A stretch of 64,000 nt of DNA from Hemicordylus capensis (lineage: Eukaryota > Chordata > Lepidosauria > Squamata > Cordylidae). Where the stretch lies: contig NC_069661.1 of NCBI RefSeq assembly GCF_027244095.1, positions 16,440,001 through 16,504,000 of the forward strand. The letters are read 5' to 3'. Under the pieces are notes generated by a model, which worked only from the letters and a program-made list of their open reading frames with translations, had not been told where the DNA came from and made no database searches. Position numbers and translations under genes: made by a program. Positions 32,479 through 42,974 of this stretch are shown here, piece after piece. Every line of letters begins with the position of its first letter. Within the stretch, counting starts at the first letter, position 1.

Positions 32479-32887
32479 GAAGCGAGTCTCATGATCAGAG
32501 AGACTCTCCGTAAGGGGATTAGCGGGGAGAGCAGGATTAGCCCGCTGTCCCCGCAGACGATCAGTCCTGCAGCCCTGGGCGGCTGGATCGGCCGCCCACA
32601 CGACGGCCCACTTCATCATGGAGCCGGCGGGGGCTGAGGGATTGGGGCCGTGCGGCCCTCGAAAGTTCTAGGATGCCCTGTGCAACACACTCCTCATATG
32701 TTGCCGCAGCGTGGAGCCATGCCACGGCAATACACGGTCAAATAAATGGGGTTAGTGGAGCGCTCGCTCTGCTAACCCCGTTTAAGGGGAGGGCTGCAGA
32801 AGCCTGCAAGCCTGGTGGTTCTCACGCTCAACTGAAATAGGTCTAGGCTCCCTTAGCCCAATTTTGGCTGATCGTGAGAATTGCCTC
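32479..32887. mobile_element. Hairpin-chain MITE (GAGGC family), copy 6
   Basis: 409 bp from GAAGCGAGTCTCATGATC to GATCGTGAGAATTGCCTC; flanks AAT and AAC agree at 2 of 3. Hairpins include GGGCGGCtggatcgGCCGCCC (32577-32597), GTTGCCG...CGGCAA (32700-32730) and GGAGCGCTCGCTCT near 32757-32770. It starts less than 300 bp from copy 5. Confidence 0.7.
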
Positions 32888-33528
32888 AACGTATCACTTC
32901 AGAAGTCCTGGCGGTAGTCATTTGCTTAACTGGGTTTTCACCAACAACCCTCTAATGAAGTAAGAAAATGCTGGTCAAAACGAAGAAGCAGGTGAGGTGT
33001 GAAAAATGGAACAACTCAAACATTTGCGTTTTATCTTCTGCAAGGGGAGGGAACTCTTATGCAAAGAGCTTCAATTAGTTTTATAGCAAAGCATCCCATC
33101 TCATTTGTTATATTCCTGTTGAAAGATACACCACCTTTCCACTGTGCTCTTGGCGTTAAGGTGTGTGCGCCATTGTCGTTAGCTTCCTGTAATGAAGGTA
33201 GTTATATAAATCAATCAGGGAAGGAATACTTGCCTTTCTTGTCATCCTGCTCTTTATTAAAATGCTTATATATTACTCATGTCATTTTACTTTCACTCAC
33301 TTACAACCAGGGTGAATTATTTTTATTGCTTTCATCTTCCATGTTATATTTCATGGATACCGTGAAAGAAAATAGAGATTGATAGGAGTGAAATTAAAAT
33401 ATATTTTAAGCAAGGAATTTGCGCCAAAAAAATAAGTCACTGTTAACTTACAACAGGTTTTCAAAGAAGTATTGTGTAGGTAGCCGCATTACTTCTTTCC
33501 CATGTTGCTACTTCCCTTCTCTAGGGAT
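32888..33528. other. Unique non-coding DNA
   Basis: No gene or repeat recognised. The open frame of about 127 codons at 32999-33382 is hydrophobic and without a family signature. Confidence 0.45.
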
Positions 33529-33715
33529 AGGAACATTCGAAGCTGCCTTATACTGAGTCAGACCATTGGTCCATCTAGATCAGTATTGTCTACACTGACT
33601 GGCAGAAACTCTCCAAGGTTACAGGCAGGAGTCTCTCCCAGCCCTAACTGGAGATGCCAGGGAGTGAATCTGAGACCTTCTTCATGCAAGCAGATTCTCC
33701 ACCACTGATCCACAG

Positions 33716-34500
33716 CCTCATTGCATGAAGATAGGACACACTTAGTTGGAGTAAATAAGGGCCACTTTATTATTGTACAGCAGATAACAAACTTGCAACG
33801 AGGTCCCTAACTGATCAGAGTGCAGGTACTCCTCCCGTGTGGTGGCCCCTCCTAGTGAAGACCATCCCACACCAGGGCGAAGGGCTGGGTCCTGATTAGG
33901 TCAGGCTCCATGTCCTGACCTCCTCTCACCGTGAGGCTTCCCCCACTGAGGGAGGAGTGGCCCACCCCACCCCAAACCCAAGCCGCCAAAGCTCTGAGCC
34001 AGTGAGTCATGCCACCCCCACCCCCACCCCCACGTGGGGGCCATTCCCAGCCCTCCGGGCCACCAAAACCCTGAAGGGCTGTTCCTTGAACCCCCTCACT
34101 CCAACTGGCCATCCAGCCAAACACCGATACTGAATCTGCCTACCCAACACGCACACTCTCCTGCCAAGTGACCAGTTGTTTTATGATGCCTGCCTACAAT
34201 CCAACTCCTAAGCCTCAGTGAGAAGTAGACGGGAAAAGGTTGCACCCAAAGCCAATCTAGCATGACCCAAAAAATTCCTACTTGGCCCCCGCAGACCAAG
34301 TATCCTATCCCTCACTGATAGGCTATCCCTCACCGATAGGCTATCCCTCACTGATAGGCTATCCCTCTCTGGGTGGGTGCCCGGCTGCTGAGGGACTGAG
34401 TAAGTTGCTGGTTGCCAGGCAGGTTCCTCCCCACCCTCTCTCCTGATTGGCTGGCCCTGGCCATGTGGAGGGGGCCAAGTTGGTGGGGGTGGGGAGCAGC
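33716..34500. mobile_element. Unclassified GC-rich insertion in SINE
   Basis: Interrupts the SINE above between its tRNA module and its linker. The word CAGC is on both sides (about 33711-33715 and 34497-34500), so a 4-bp duplication is possible but weak. It contains an 18-bp tandem repeat (34305-34367) and a (CCCCCA)n run (34013-34034). On the minus strand an aataaagtggcc word at about 33763-33775 resembles a polyadenylation signal. It could be an LTR or a DNA element; I cannot decide. Confidence 0.5.
34305..34367. repeat. 18-bp minisatellite
   Basis: Unit CTATCCCTCACTGATAGG occurs three times with one change, then half a unit. Each unit is itself palindromic at its ends (CTATC...GATAG). 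Confidence 0.9.
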
Positions 34501-34771
34501 ATCCCCTGAGGGAAATATTGTTCAGCAGACAGCGCTCACGAGTATTCACCCATCGAACTGCAAACTCTGCTTAGCGAAGGAGACACTTCATGCTCACTAC
34601 TGCAAGATCAGCTCTGCTCCCTGACACAACACACCTAAAATTCAATGCAGGAATAATTTGGATTAACTTCCTGGAGTTCTCGTAGACTTCCAGAGAGTTA
34701 ATGTGAATGCTTCCCTGGATGCTGCTGCACAGGTGTGACAGCATCTAGACAGCATCTAGAGGTGTGACAGC

Positions 34772-35076
34772 ATCTGGTCTTGTGGTAGCAAGCATGATTT
34801 GTCCTCTTAGCTCAGCAGGGTCCGCCCTGGTTGCATATGAATGGGAGACTTGATGTGTGAGCACTGTCAGATATTCCCCTCAGGGGATGGAGCCACTCTG
34901 GGAAGAGCATTCTAGTCTCCAAGTTCCTTCCCTGGCATCTCCAAGATAGGGATGAGAGAGACTCCTGCCTGCAACCTTGGAGAAGCTACTGCTAGTCTGT
35001 GAAGACAATACTGAGCTAGATAGACCAATGGATTGACTCAGTATATGCCTGCTTCCTATGCTCCTAGGTTCCTATG
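34772..35076 (+). repeat. 5S-tRNA chimeric SINE
   Basis: Slightly 5'-truncated: starts ctggtcttgtggtagc, 5S-like TTAGCTCAGCAGGGTC and GAATGGGAGAC, linker, body and tail. The end is doubled: tcctatgctcctaggttcctatg, an octamer-like repetition. Confidence 0.85.
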
Positions 35077-35570
35077 TAGACCTGTCCCAGGAACCTTTCA
35101 CTGCTTGGGAAAGTGGGGAGCATATCACACTGTCAACATATTATTTATCTCTATGTGTTTTTTTGAAAATTGCTTTAAAGCTTAGAACAATAAAACACAT
35201 CAAGGCAAAAGCTGTAATAAGACTCCAATCCTCAGAATCACATTAGCACAATAATAAATTTCACACAGTTGTTTCATAATTTGCCTAATCAAATAAAATC
35301 AGATCAACCATTACATTTGCAAAGCCCAGTCTCTCCATTCAACAAAGAGACTGCAAGCCTTTCGGTTCTGAAGTTCAGTTTATCTTCTTTATGCAGTTAT
35401 TTTGGCTGATGAGCTAAAATTGGTCTCTTAGAAATACCTCTCCTACGAATAGATAAGCCGGTCTGGAATTCTGTGCAAAACAGATCCCTTGGCTGCAGTC
35501 TCCTCTCTAGGTGACCTTGCAGCTTGGACTTAGAACCTGGGTGCTACAGTCAAAAAGATCCTCTCAGGTT
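35077..35570. other. Unique non-coding DNA
   Basis: No gene or repeat recognised. Confidence 0.45.
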
Positions 35571-35790
35571 AAGAACATAAGAACAGCCCTGTTGGATCAG
35601 GTAAGAGGCCCATCTAGTCCAGCATTCTGTTTCACACAGTGGCCCACCAGATGCCTCTGGGGAGCCCACAGGCAAGGGGTGAGGACATGCCCTCTGTCCT
35701 GCTATTGCTCCCCTGTAACTGGTATTTAGAAGCATCTTGCCTCTGAGGCTGGAGATGACCTATAGACACCAGACTAGTAGCTATTGATGG
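35571..35790 (-). mobile_element. CR1 3' end
   Basis: aagaacataagaacagccc at the 3' terminus, then tttcacacagtggcccacc and cttgcctctgaggctgg. 5'-truncated at about 220 bp. Confidence 0.85.
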
Positions 35791-35944
35791 TTAGCTTAGA
35801 GATCATGATGGAATCAAGGGAAGGAGTCAGGAGGACAGGATGAAGCAGGCTGCTTCAGACAGTGGATTGGGGGGCATTTGCCATGCTTGTTTACTTACTC
35901 ATTTGTAACTGAGCTTGCTTTTAACCTAACATGTGTAAGGTTAA
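35791..35944. other. Short unique stretch
   Basis: Nothing recognised. Confidence 0.4.
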
Positions 35945-36510
35945 TCAGCAGCGGCTGCTGCAGGCACCACCGGGGGAGCGGCAGGAGGAGAGCTGGTCTT
36001 GTGGTAGCAAGCATGACTTGTCCCCTTAGCTGAGCAGGGTCCACCCTGGTTGCATATGAATAGGAGACATGATGAGGGAGCTCTGTAAGATATTCCCCTC
36101 AGGGGACGGAGCCACTCTGGGAAGAGCATCTGGATGTTCCCTCCTAGCCTGCAACCTTGGAGAAGCCGCTGCCAGTCCGTGTAGACAATACTGAACGAGA
36201 TGGACCTATGGTCTGACTCAGTATATGGCAGCTTCCTATGTTCCTAACTCTAAATTAATAGGAGCTTACCTCTCCTCCTGCCACACCTGAAAGCTGAGCA
36301 GCGACATGCTGCCCAGCACCCACTGTGGAGGAGGATCATCTCTTCCACACAGCTGGCAGAAGCCATTTACATGTCCAGAAAATGGCCTCCATGCATGTGC
36401 AGAGGCCAGCTGAGTGGTGGAGCTGATACTCGGCTGTAGCAGGTGCTGGGCAGTGTGCCGCTGCTCACAACCTATATGGAGAGGTAAGCACCTATTTAAT
36501 TCTTACTGTA
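35945..36510. mobile_element. Fold-back element with SINE at its edge
   Basis: A fold-back at 36248-36506 has arms aattaataggagcttacctc and gaggtaagcacctatttaatt, with inner gctgcccagcacccac facing ggtgctgggcagtgtg. The 5S-tRNA SINE (35987-36245) sits just before it. Before the SINE is caccgggggagcggcaggagga, which also precedes the SINE at 45293, so SINE and flanks travel together. Confidence 0.65.
35987..36245 (+). repeat. 5S-tRNA chimeric SINE
   Basis: Head gagctggtcttgtggtagc, TTAGCTGAGCAGGGTC and GAATAGGAGAC; linker cccctcagggga; body shortened (about 40 bp missing after gagcatctgg); full tail to gcttcctatgttcct. Confidence 0.85.
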
Positions 36511-37497
36511 TTATTTAAGAATTAATAAGAATAAGTATTTAATAAGAATACCTATTTAAGGTGCCTCCCACCGCCCGCCCCATGTGGTGCCCCCATCAGC
36601 CACAGCTAATGTTTATGGAGACAGACCCAGATGGAAATCCTTAATTTCACATTTTCACATAAAGGAAGAAATGTAACAGAAAATGACGTAAACGGAATGG
36701 TGTGATTTTTTAAACTAGTGTTTGAGTGCTGGCGAAATGCTTGCATCCTACAAAGATTGCCAAACTCTGAGTCAGCAACTGATTTTTCTACAAAATTGCC
36801 CTAATCCACAAGACAGAAGCATGCCTAAGGATCCTTTCCCTCAATTCTCTGATTCTCTAGTCATCTGTATTTAAGGCCGGAGAAGAGCTGTTGCAGCTGC
36901 TACCCTATGCTGAAATAGCAACCGTTCATGACCTTCTCAACCCGTCGTTTCATTTCTTTGGAAGGAAAATTAATTTTCCACACACTGGAATGCCAGCCAG
37001 CTTGTTGTGTGCTTCCTTTAGTGCTTCCTAAATAAGGAAAGTGAGAGGAAGTCGTGATGCTGTCAGAAACAGAGTAATTTTGTCCACATACAGAAATAAC
37101 CTGGGTGCTGGCTCTCACTGCAGCTGTACCTGTCAATGGATTCTCACACTTATTACTGGACTCATGCCTGGGTGGAGACTGTGCAGCTGAGAACTATATA
37201 TGCATAAACTGCTGGAGTGCTTGGTTTGGATGGAGTTTTTCTAAACAGTCTGCAGAAAGGCGGAATTTAGCATTGTGTAGTGCATAACCAGGGATTTTAA
37301 TAAGACCAGGGATTTTAATGCTTCTTTTGCTTGTTTATTAAAAAGCAATACCTGAAATGGGATGGGATGCTGTTTTAATTCCCCACACCCGCACGTGTAT
37401 CTAAAACGCCACCAAGCCCAGCTTTTTAACCTGGCTTTTAGCCTGTGTTAAAGGCATGAAGTCCAGGATTGTGTGTTTGCTCCAGCTGAACAAAGAG
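36511..37497. other. Mostly unique non-coding DNA
   Basis: Short repeat of aagaataagtatttaataag words at 36515-36555. No gene recognised. Confidence 0.45.
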
Positions 37498-37560
37498 AGG
37501 TGATTCTCACGATCAGTGAGAAGCACAATAAGGGGGGTTGTGGGGAGAGTGGGCTTAGTA
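37498..37560. mobile_element. GAGGC-family MITE end
   Basis: Starts GAGGTGATTCTCACGATCAG and continues gagagtgggcttag, matching one end of the hairpin-chain family. It stops where LINE protein sequence begins, with the other end missing. Confidence 0.6.
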
Positions 37561-38192
37561 TTTAAAACCGCTGAGAGGTCCAAAAGGACCAACAGAGTCA
37601 CACTTCCTCTGTCAATTCCCAATTGGAGATCATCCATCAGGCTGACCAAGGCAGTCTCCACCCCATAGCCTGCCCAAAAACCAGTCTGAAACAGATCTAG
37701 ATAATCAGTTTCCTCCAAGACTGTCTGGAGCTGGGAAGCCACGACCCTCTCAATTACATTGCCCAACCACAGAAGGTTGGAGACAGGCCTCTAGTTACCC
37801 AACTCTGAGGGATCCAAGGCAGGCTTCTTTAGAAGTGGTCTAATAATTGCCTCCTTAAGACAAGGAGGCATCCTTCCCTCCCTCAGAAAAGCATTTATGC
37901 TCTCTACCAGACCTCCTACAACAACCCCCCTGCTAGATATTATAAGCCATGTCAGACAAGGGTCAAGAGAACAAGTAGTAAGCCGTACCACTCCAAGCAG
38001 CTTGTCCACATCCTCAGGAGTCACAAACTGGAACTGTTCCAACCTAGAGGAGTTGCTGGATACATCCACATCAGATACTGAAGTAATTGTGGAGACTGAG
38101 TCTAAGTCGGCCCGAATACGAGAGATTTCCCCTGCAAAGAATTCATTAAACATGCCACAGTGGGTAACTGATGGTTCCAGATTCTGATTCAA
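37561..38192 (-). mobile_element. L2/CR1-group LINE, N-terminal RT part
   Basis: On the minus strand the translation reads FVTPEDVDKLLGVVRLTTCS, then AIIRPLLKKPALDPSELGN, one in-frame stop, then RPVSNLLWLGNVIERVVASQL and YLDLFQTGFWAGYGVETALV to LLDLSAVLNT. That is the start of an L2-like reverse transcriptase, the same element type as at 21.9-23.0 kb. Sequence after LNT is replaced by the GAGGC-family fragment, so catalytic motifs are absent. Inactive. Confidence 0.85.
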
Positions 38193-38204
38193 AGGAAGAG
38201 GGAC

Positions 38205-38330
38205 ACGTATTAGCTTAGGTTTATTTATGTAAACTGCTTTGGGAACTTTTTTTGAAAAGCGGTATATAAATATTCATTGTATTGTATTGTATTGTATTGT
38301 ATTGTATTGTATTGTATTGTATTGTATTAT
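38205..38330 (+). mobile_element. LINE 3' tail with (ATTGT)n
   Basis: tgtaaactgctttgggaac and gaaaagcggtatataaat form the L2/CR1-group 3' end. The tail is a pure (ATTGT)n tract at 38276-38329. Confidence 0.75.
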
Positions 38331-38345
38331 TTCCACAAGTAAAAG

Positions 38346-38348
<3 letters not shown>

Positions 38349-38394
<46 letters not shown>

Positions 38395-38612
38395 GTGCCG
38401 TCAAGTCGGTGTCGACTCTTAGCGACCACCTAGATAGATTCTCTCCAGGATGATCTGTCTTCAACTTGGCCTTTAAGGTCTCTCAGTGGTGCATTCATTG
38501 CTGTTGTAATCGGGTCCATTCACCTTGCTGCTGGTTGTCTTCTTCTCTTTCCTTCATCTTTCCCCAGCATTATGGACTTCTCAATGGAGCTGGGTCTTCG
38601 CATAATAAAAGT
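38349..38612 (-). mobile_element. BovB (RTE) LINE 3' end
   Basis: A (GATT)n tract at 38349-38393 (the tail when read on the minus strand), then gagtgccgtcaagtcggtgt, caggatgatctgtcttcaac, ctctcagtggtgcattc and cagcattatggacttctcaa. This is the squamate BovB 3' region. Its terminal gtcggtgtcgactc word is shared with the two Sauria SINEs here, which agrees with SINE use of BovB machinery. 5'-truncated. Confidence 0.85.
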
Positions 38613-39478
38613 GCTATAGACTTTCCTTTTTGTACATGAAAGATGAACATTTAGACATCTCAGCAAGATGAACATATAGAAAGATGAACATTTAGACCCC
38701 TCGCCACCTAGAGATGTCTATATCAGGCAGTATAGAAATATGATAATTGAATAGGATGAATAAATGAATAAATTTAGGGTTGGGCCAGGGAATTTCCTGA
38801 GGGGAGCAGACTCCCACAGCCATGGCTCTAGTGTTCCTAAATCTTGGGAAGAGTTACAGTCTCTGAATTAGCCCCACAAAGAGTATGGGTGGGGAAGGTT
38901 CTCAATTCCACTGAACAAAAGGGGAGGCAGCTTCCTTTTAGAGAAGCTTTGCAAGCCCGCCACCAGGTCATGTGTGTCGGAGATGTAGCTCCTGCATGGC
39001 ATCGACTCATAGCACCAGCAGCCCTATTGACCACTAGGGGCATTAGGGATAGAGACAAGACAGTAAGGACATTCCCTCTTTGACCATGCTTTCTCTTCTC
39101 CGCTTCCCCTTTGTTAGAGTAGTAGTCTAAGGTTTCATTCTCTCACCTGGGCTATGCCCAGATGGCAGATTTACTTTGCTTGACCACAGGAATGGTGGCT
39201 GTGCATTTGCACATCGGGGGGATTTACCTTGAAGTCCCTGCAAATATCGAGGTGCACTCCATACACAATTCAGGTTTTTGCCTGTGCACTGTTGCTCAGC
39301 CCAAATTATGTCCGTGCTAAAAAGTTCAACTTTTTACTGCAGCTTTTTGGGAAACTTCAAAGTACCATGACATTTTTTTCTGAGATATATGGGGGCCATA
39401 GTGATAGAGTACCTTTTAATTTATTTACTTTTTTTTTAACTTACTTTAAAAAACTTACTTTTTAAAAACTTTTTAAAA
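38613..39478. other. Mostly non-coding DNA, one LINE tail
   Basis: 38640-38785 has duplicated gatgaacatttagac words and a LINE-like tail (cctagagatgtctatatcagg, ending in gaataaatgaataaa). The rest, including 38800-39478, shows no gene or family. Confidence 0.45.
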
Positions 39479-39479
39479 C

Positions 39480-39700
39480 TTTTTTATTTATCTTTAAAAA
39501 AAACATTTGCTTGATAATCTTGCAGAACATCATATGCACCCAGTCAAATCAAACATCATATGCACCCATCATATGCATATGATCACCAAGATCATAAGAT
39601 CTTGGTGATCTTGCAGAACATCATATGCACCCACACCTGCATGGGGCAGGGGCATACAATGTTCCACAAGATCACCAAGCAAATGTTTTTTGTGGTGTTT
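39480..39700. mobile_element. Fold-back repeat with CATATG words
   Basis: Outer arms aaaaacatttgcttgataat and gatcaccaagcaaatgtttt are inverted. The word gcagaacatcatatgcaccc occurs twice (39522, 39612) with partial copies between. A perfect palindrome gatcaccaagatc/gatcttggtgatc is at 39580-39611. Probably a MITE; ends not fixed. Confidence 0.6.
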
Positions 39701-39734
39701 TTTTAAATAGTAAAAAGCAAGGCTTTAAGAAAAC

Positions 39735-39816
39735 CCTATGTATGTTCTTATGTTCACCGCCTTGGGATTGTTTTTAATGAAAGGCGGTATATACACTTAA
39801 CAATAAATAAATAAAA
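39735..39816 (+). mobile_element. LINE 3' tail with (AATA)n
   Basis: tgttcaccgccttgggattg and gaaaggcggtatatac, then an A-rich aataaataaataaaa run. L2/CR1-group tail only. Confidence 0.7.
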
Positions 39817-41801
39817 TAAGTACCCTTAGGAGTGGTACACTCCCAGTATCACTCTGGGAGTGATACACCCTACACGGACTTGAATGGTATAAACAGTGTG
39901 TGGAAAGAATTTGGAAGGAACCAACAGATTCCAAAACTATTAAAGCAGCCCTATGTGAATGGCCCCCAGGTTTCTTCAAATTATCTTTGTTGTGCTTATA
40001 TGCAGCTGATATATTACCTCATAACTTCCTCTACTTTACTGCACTTAATTCCGCCATTAAGCCTACCGTCTGGGAAAGGCCCTGCAGAAAGAGACTTCCT
40101 TCTTCTCTCTTCCCTTCTTCCTGTATGTGGCTAGCAATGAGGCATGTAGGTCTCAATCTATCTATCTCCCTGATATGTTTCTTACCTTATTCAGAACTCC
40201 AACTCCACGTTTCCAGACTATATTTATTCGCAGTGCTCCCTTACCTATGCACTTCCACTGTAGCTGGGGCAAATGAGAGCTCCGTTCCCGAGCTCTCTAA
40301 CAATGTGATTCTGGGCGTCGCTTGGGGCAGGACTGTTTTTAGGGCTACATACTGTAGCTCTCTTGTTCCCCAGACTTGGGAACTTTCTTGAGCTTAATCC
40401 TATGAATGGAATGTGTACAGGACTGCTCACCAGAGCCCTAAAATGCCTATACAGCATTTTCACAGCTTATATTTGTATGTGGATTTTTAAAAATAGCATT
40501 TTTGTTTCGCATTATTTACATACCTGTTTGATTAAAAACACTCTGCCCTGTTGAACATGCAGATATTGAGAAGAACTCTTGAAATTTTCTGCTCAGTGCT
40601 AACAGAAAGCAAATACTTGCAAGATGTACAAGTAGAACGTCCGGTGAAATCAACACAACGTAAGGACACAGTGAAGCATTTAAGTCCAATTGATTAGGTA
40701 CACCTAATTTTCTCTGGATTGAACCCAAATCCTTTAATTACAATCAAATAATTATTACAGAACAGAATTGACAAAGAGTATCACCGGACCCCCCTAGTAC
40801 CACTAAACAGATGGCACCTCTGGAGGATCAAAAATATATAACAATTTTAATTGAGCCAATGTAAAACAGATTTGCAAAATAGAAGAGAACATGCCAGGTC
40901 TGATAAGTGTCTTTCTGGAAATTATGACAAATTCTATAACTGCACAATGGATATTAAGGAGATGTTCATTAGCAAATGTAGCATTAACGAGCTCAGTGTA
41001 AGCTCTAAAATAATTTTTGGTACATACCTTTCTACCTGATTTAATTCCCTTTGGTTGATACCATTTTCCTCTTGCTCCATTTTGACATTTGATGTCACCT
41101 TGATCATATCATTGTCAGTTTTCTGCTATTCCCAGCCCAAACCTCCTCCTTTCTCTGAAATGAATGGAGTAGGGAGAGAAATTGAACTTGGATCTGCCAC
41201 CAGAATAAAATCAGAATTCACATCTGCCCTGGGGGGCAGAAAAAAGAAATGGGGTTTCCATCTCCCAACTCTAATCCCACCCTTGAATTAGACCACTTAA
41301 AGGAACATTCAATTTCTTCAGTGATGGGTGTCTCAGAAGATACTGCGACATGCAGGGGAAGGAATTATTAGAGACTTACTCTTCAAATGTTGGAGCTCTT
41401 TGTATAATATCCACAACATTGCCACAATGTGAAAATACCACATCCAATGGGGTTGGGTAGTATTTATGCAGCTGCATGACACATCTGTATAGTTAAGGTG
41501 TTCAGCAAAGATCAGATGCATTCTGCACATTTCAGTCCTCATATGCGCCATAGTGTTTTGAGTTCAGCAGCTCATACAAACCCTTTGCCCATTGCAGTGA
41601 AGAAGTGGATACTAAGAACTATAGGAGAATCTGAACTAGCAAGTATCAAAATACACAGTCCAGCCCCCCCACCCAATCAGATATAACAATACCACAGCAA
41701 ACAACAAATTAGCTAAAAGTACATTTCAGGCAGAATAATAAAAAGCAACAAATCAGAAAATCTGTGACCAATATTTATGTGTTTATCATAGTTACACACT
41801 G

Positions 41802-41803
<2 letters not shown>
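39817..41803. other. Unique non-coding DNA
   Basis: Almost 2 kb with no recognised repeat, apart from a short hairpin at about 39835-39862 (tacactcccag/ctgggagtgata). Several frames of 100-160 codons at 39832-40391 are Leu/Ser-rich, without a family or splice context; I do not call a gene. Confidence 0.5.
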
Positions 41804-41841
<38 letters not shown>

Positions 41842-41901
41842 ACACACATATATAATAGAGAGATAGAGATAGAGATAGAGATAGAGATAGAGATAGAGAT
41901 A
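41804..41901. repeat. (GT)n and (GATAGA)n microsatellites
   Basis: (GT)n at 41804-41838 is followed by acacacata, then (GATAGA)n at 41860-41899. Confidence 0.95.
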
Positions 41902-42059
41902 TTAACATGAGCCAGATCAATTAAAGCTCAAAGACTTCTTTAAAAACCAGATGTTTGATTGGTTTGACAGATAGTGTCAGAGTCTGATTAAAATCTCCAA
42001 GGACTGTAGAATCACCATTTGTGATGATTGCATTTGGATCCTGATTACATGCATAGCAT

Positions 42060-42922
42060 CAGGGGTGGATTAACCTTTTTGCCACCCGTATGCAAAAAGG
42101 CATTTGCAGCCCCTAAAAAAAAAAAAAAAAAGCTGCTGCTATGTGGCGACAGTAGCTGCAGGGACAGGGAGTGGGCGAGAGGAGTGTTCCCCTTTGACTT
42201 TAAATATTTTTTAAGCCATGGCGGCAGCAGTAGCTATGGGGGGTCACCAGGCAAGGGAGAAGTTCCCCCTTTTGCCCCCCTAAAGTATGATCGCCGCTGG
42301 TGGCAGCAGTGGGTTGGAGCATGGCTGGCTGCAGGGAGGTGGAGCAAGAAGGGGAAAGTGTGCCTTTTTTAACCTGTGAAAGCCCACTGTGCAGCCAGGA
42401 GGCAGTGTGATCCTTCCTCCTCCCCTCCTCCCAAGTGACTGCATGGGCTCTGCAATCTGTAGCCCATTTCCAGCTTTCCTTCCACATGGAAGGGAAAAGT
42501 GGGCTTTCGCTGGATAAAAAAGGCATACTCTCCCTTCCCCCCACCATCCTCCCTGCAGCCTACCACGCCACACCCCATCCCACTGCCGCAGCCAGCAGTG
42601 AACATACTTTAGGGGCCAAAAGGGGGAACATTCCCTTCGCCTGGTCACCCCAACACCCCACAGCCCTCCCACCACTGCAGCCAGCGGTGATCTAACTTTA
42701 AGGGGCAAAGGGGGTAACCTTCCCCTTGCCCAGTCGCCCCCACTCTCTGCAGCTACTGCTGCCACCGCAGCTTTTTAAAATATGAAAGTAAAAGCGGGGG
42801 AATGGTACCTACTCCTGCTGCTGCCCTCAGAGAGCTGCGGCAAAATTTGAGGAGCTGCTTGCTCCTCAAATTTTGCTGCCGTAGGCAGATGCCTCTTCTG
42901 CCACTGCATTAATCTGCGGCTG
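42060..42922. mobile_element. 863-bp hAT-like element
   Basis: Ends CAGGGGTGGATTAACC and GCATTAATCTGCGGCTG, with exact CATAGCAT at 42052-42059 and 42923-42930. Arms are inverted over long range: gcggcagcagtagct against agctactgctgccaccgc. The unit tgatcgccgctggtggcagc appears again inverted twice (about 42580-42620 and 42668-42700). So the interior is a multi-unit palindrome. Frames here are by-products of the symmetry. Confidence 0.85.
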
Positions 42923-42974
42923 CATAGCATGGGTTCTTCACATGATGTTATGCAGAGCCTTCATATGAGCGGTG

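Larger units (their letters stand above)
33529..34620 (-). repeat. 5S-tRNA chimeric SINE split by unknown insert
   Basis: 3' half at 33529-33715: tail ggaacattcgaagctgcc, body, and a well-kept tRNA module with B box and A box (cttcatgcaagcagattctc, then ccaccactgatccacagcc). 5' half at 34501-34620: linker atcccctgagggaaat, then cttagcgaaggagaca of the 5S-like head. About 785 bp of unrelated GC-rich sequence lies between. Confidence 0.8.

Noticed and set aside
34305-34375. CRISPR-like array
   Set aside because: Repeats are directly tandem with no spacers, and the host is a vertebrate.
39832-40391. Overlapping frames of 100 and 163 codons
   Set aside because: Leu/Ser/Pro-rich with no recognised domain, and they overlap in different frames; chance is the simplest reading.
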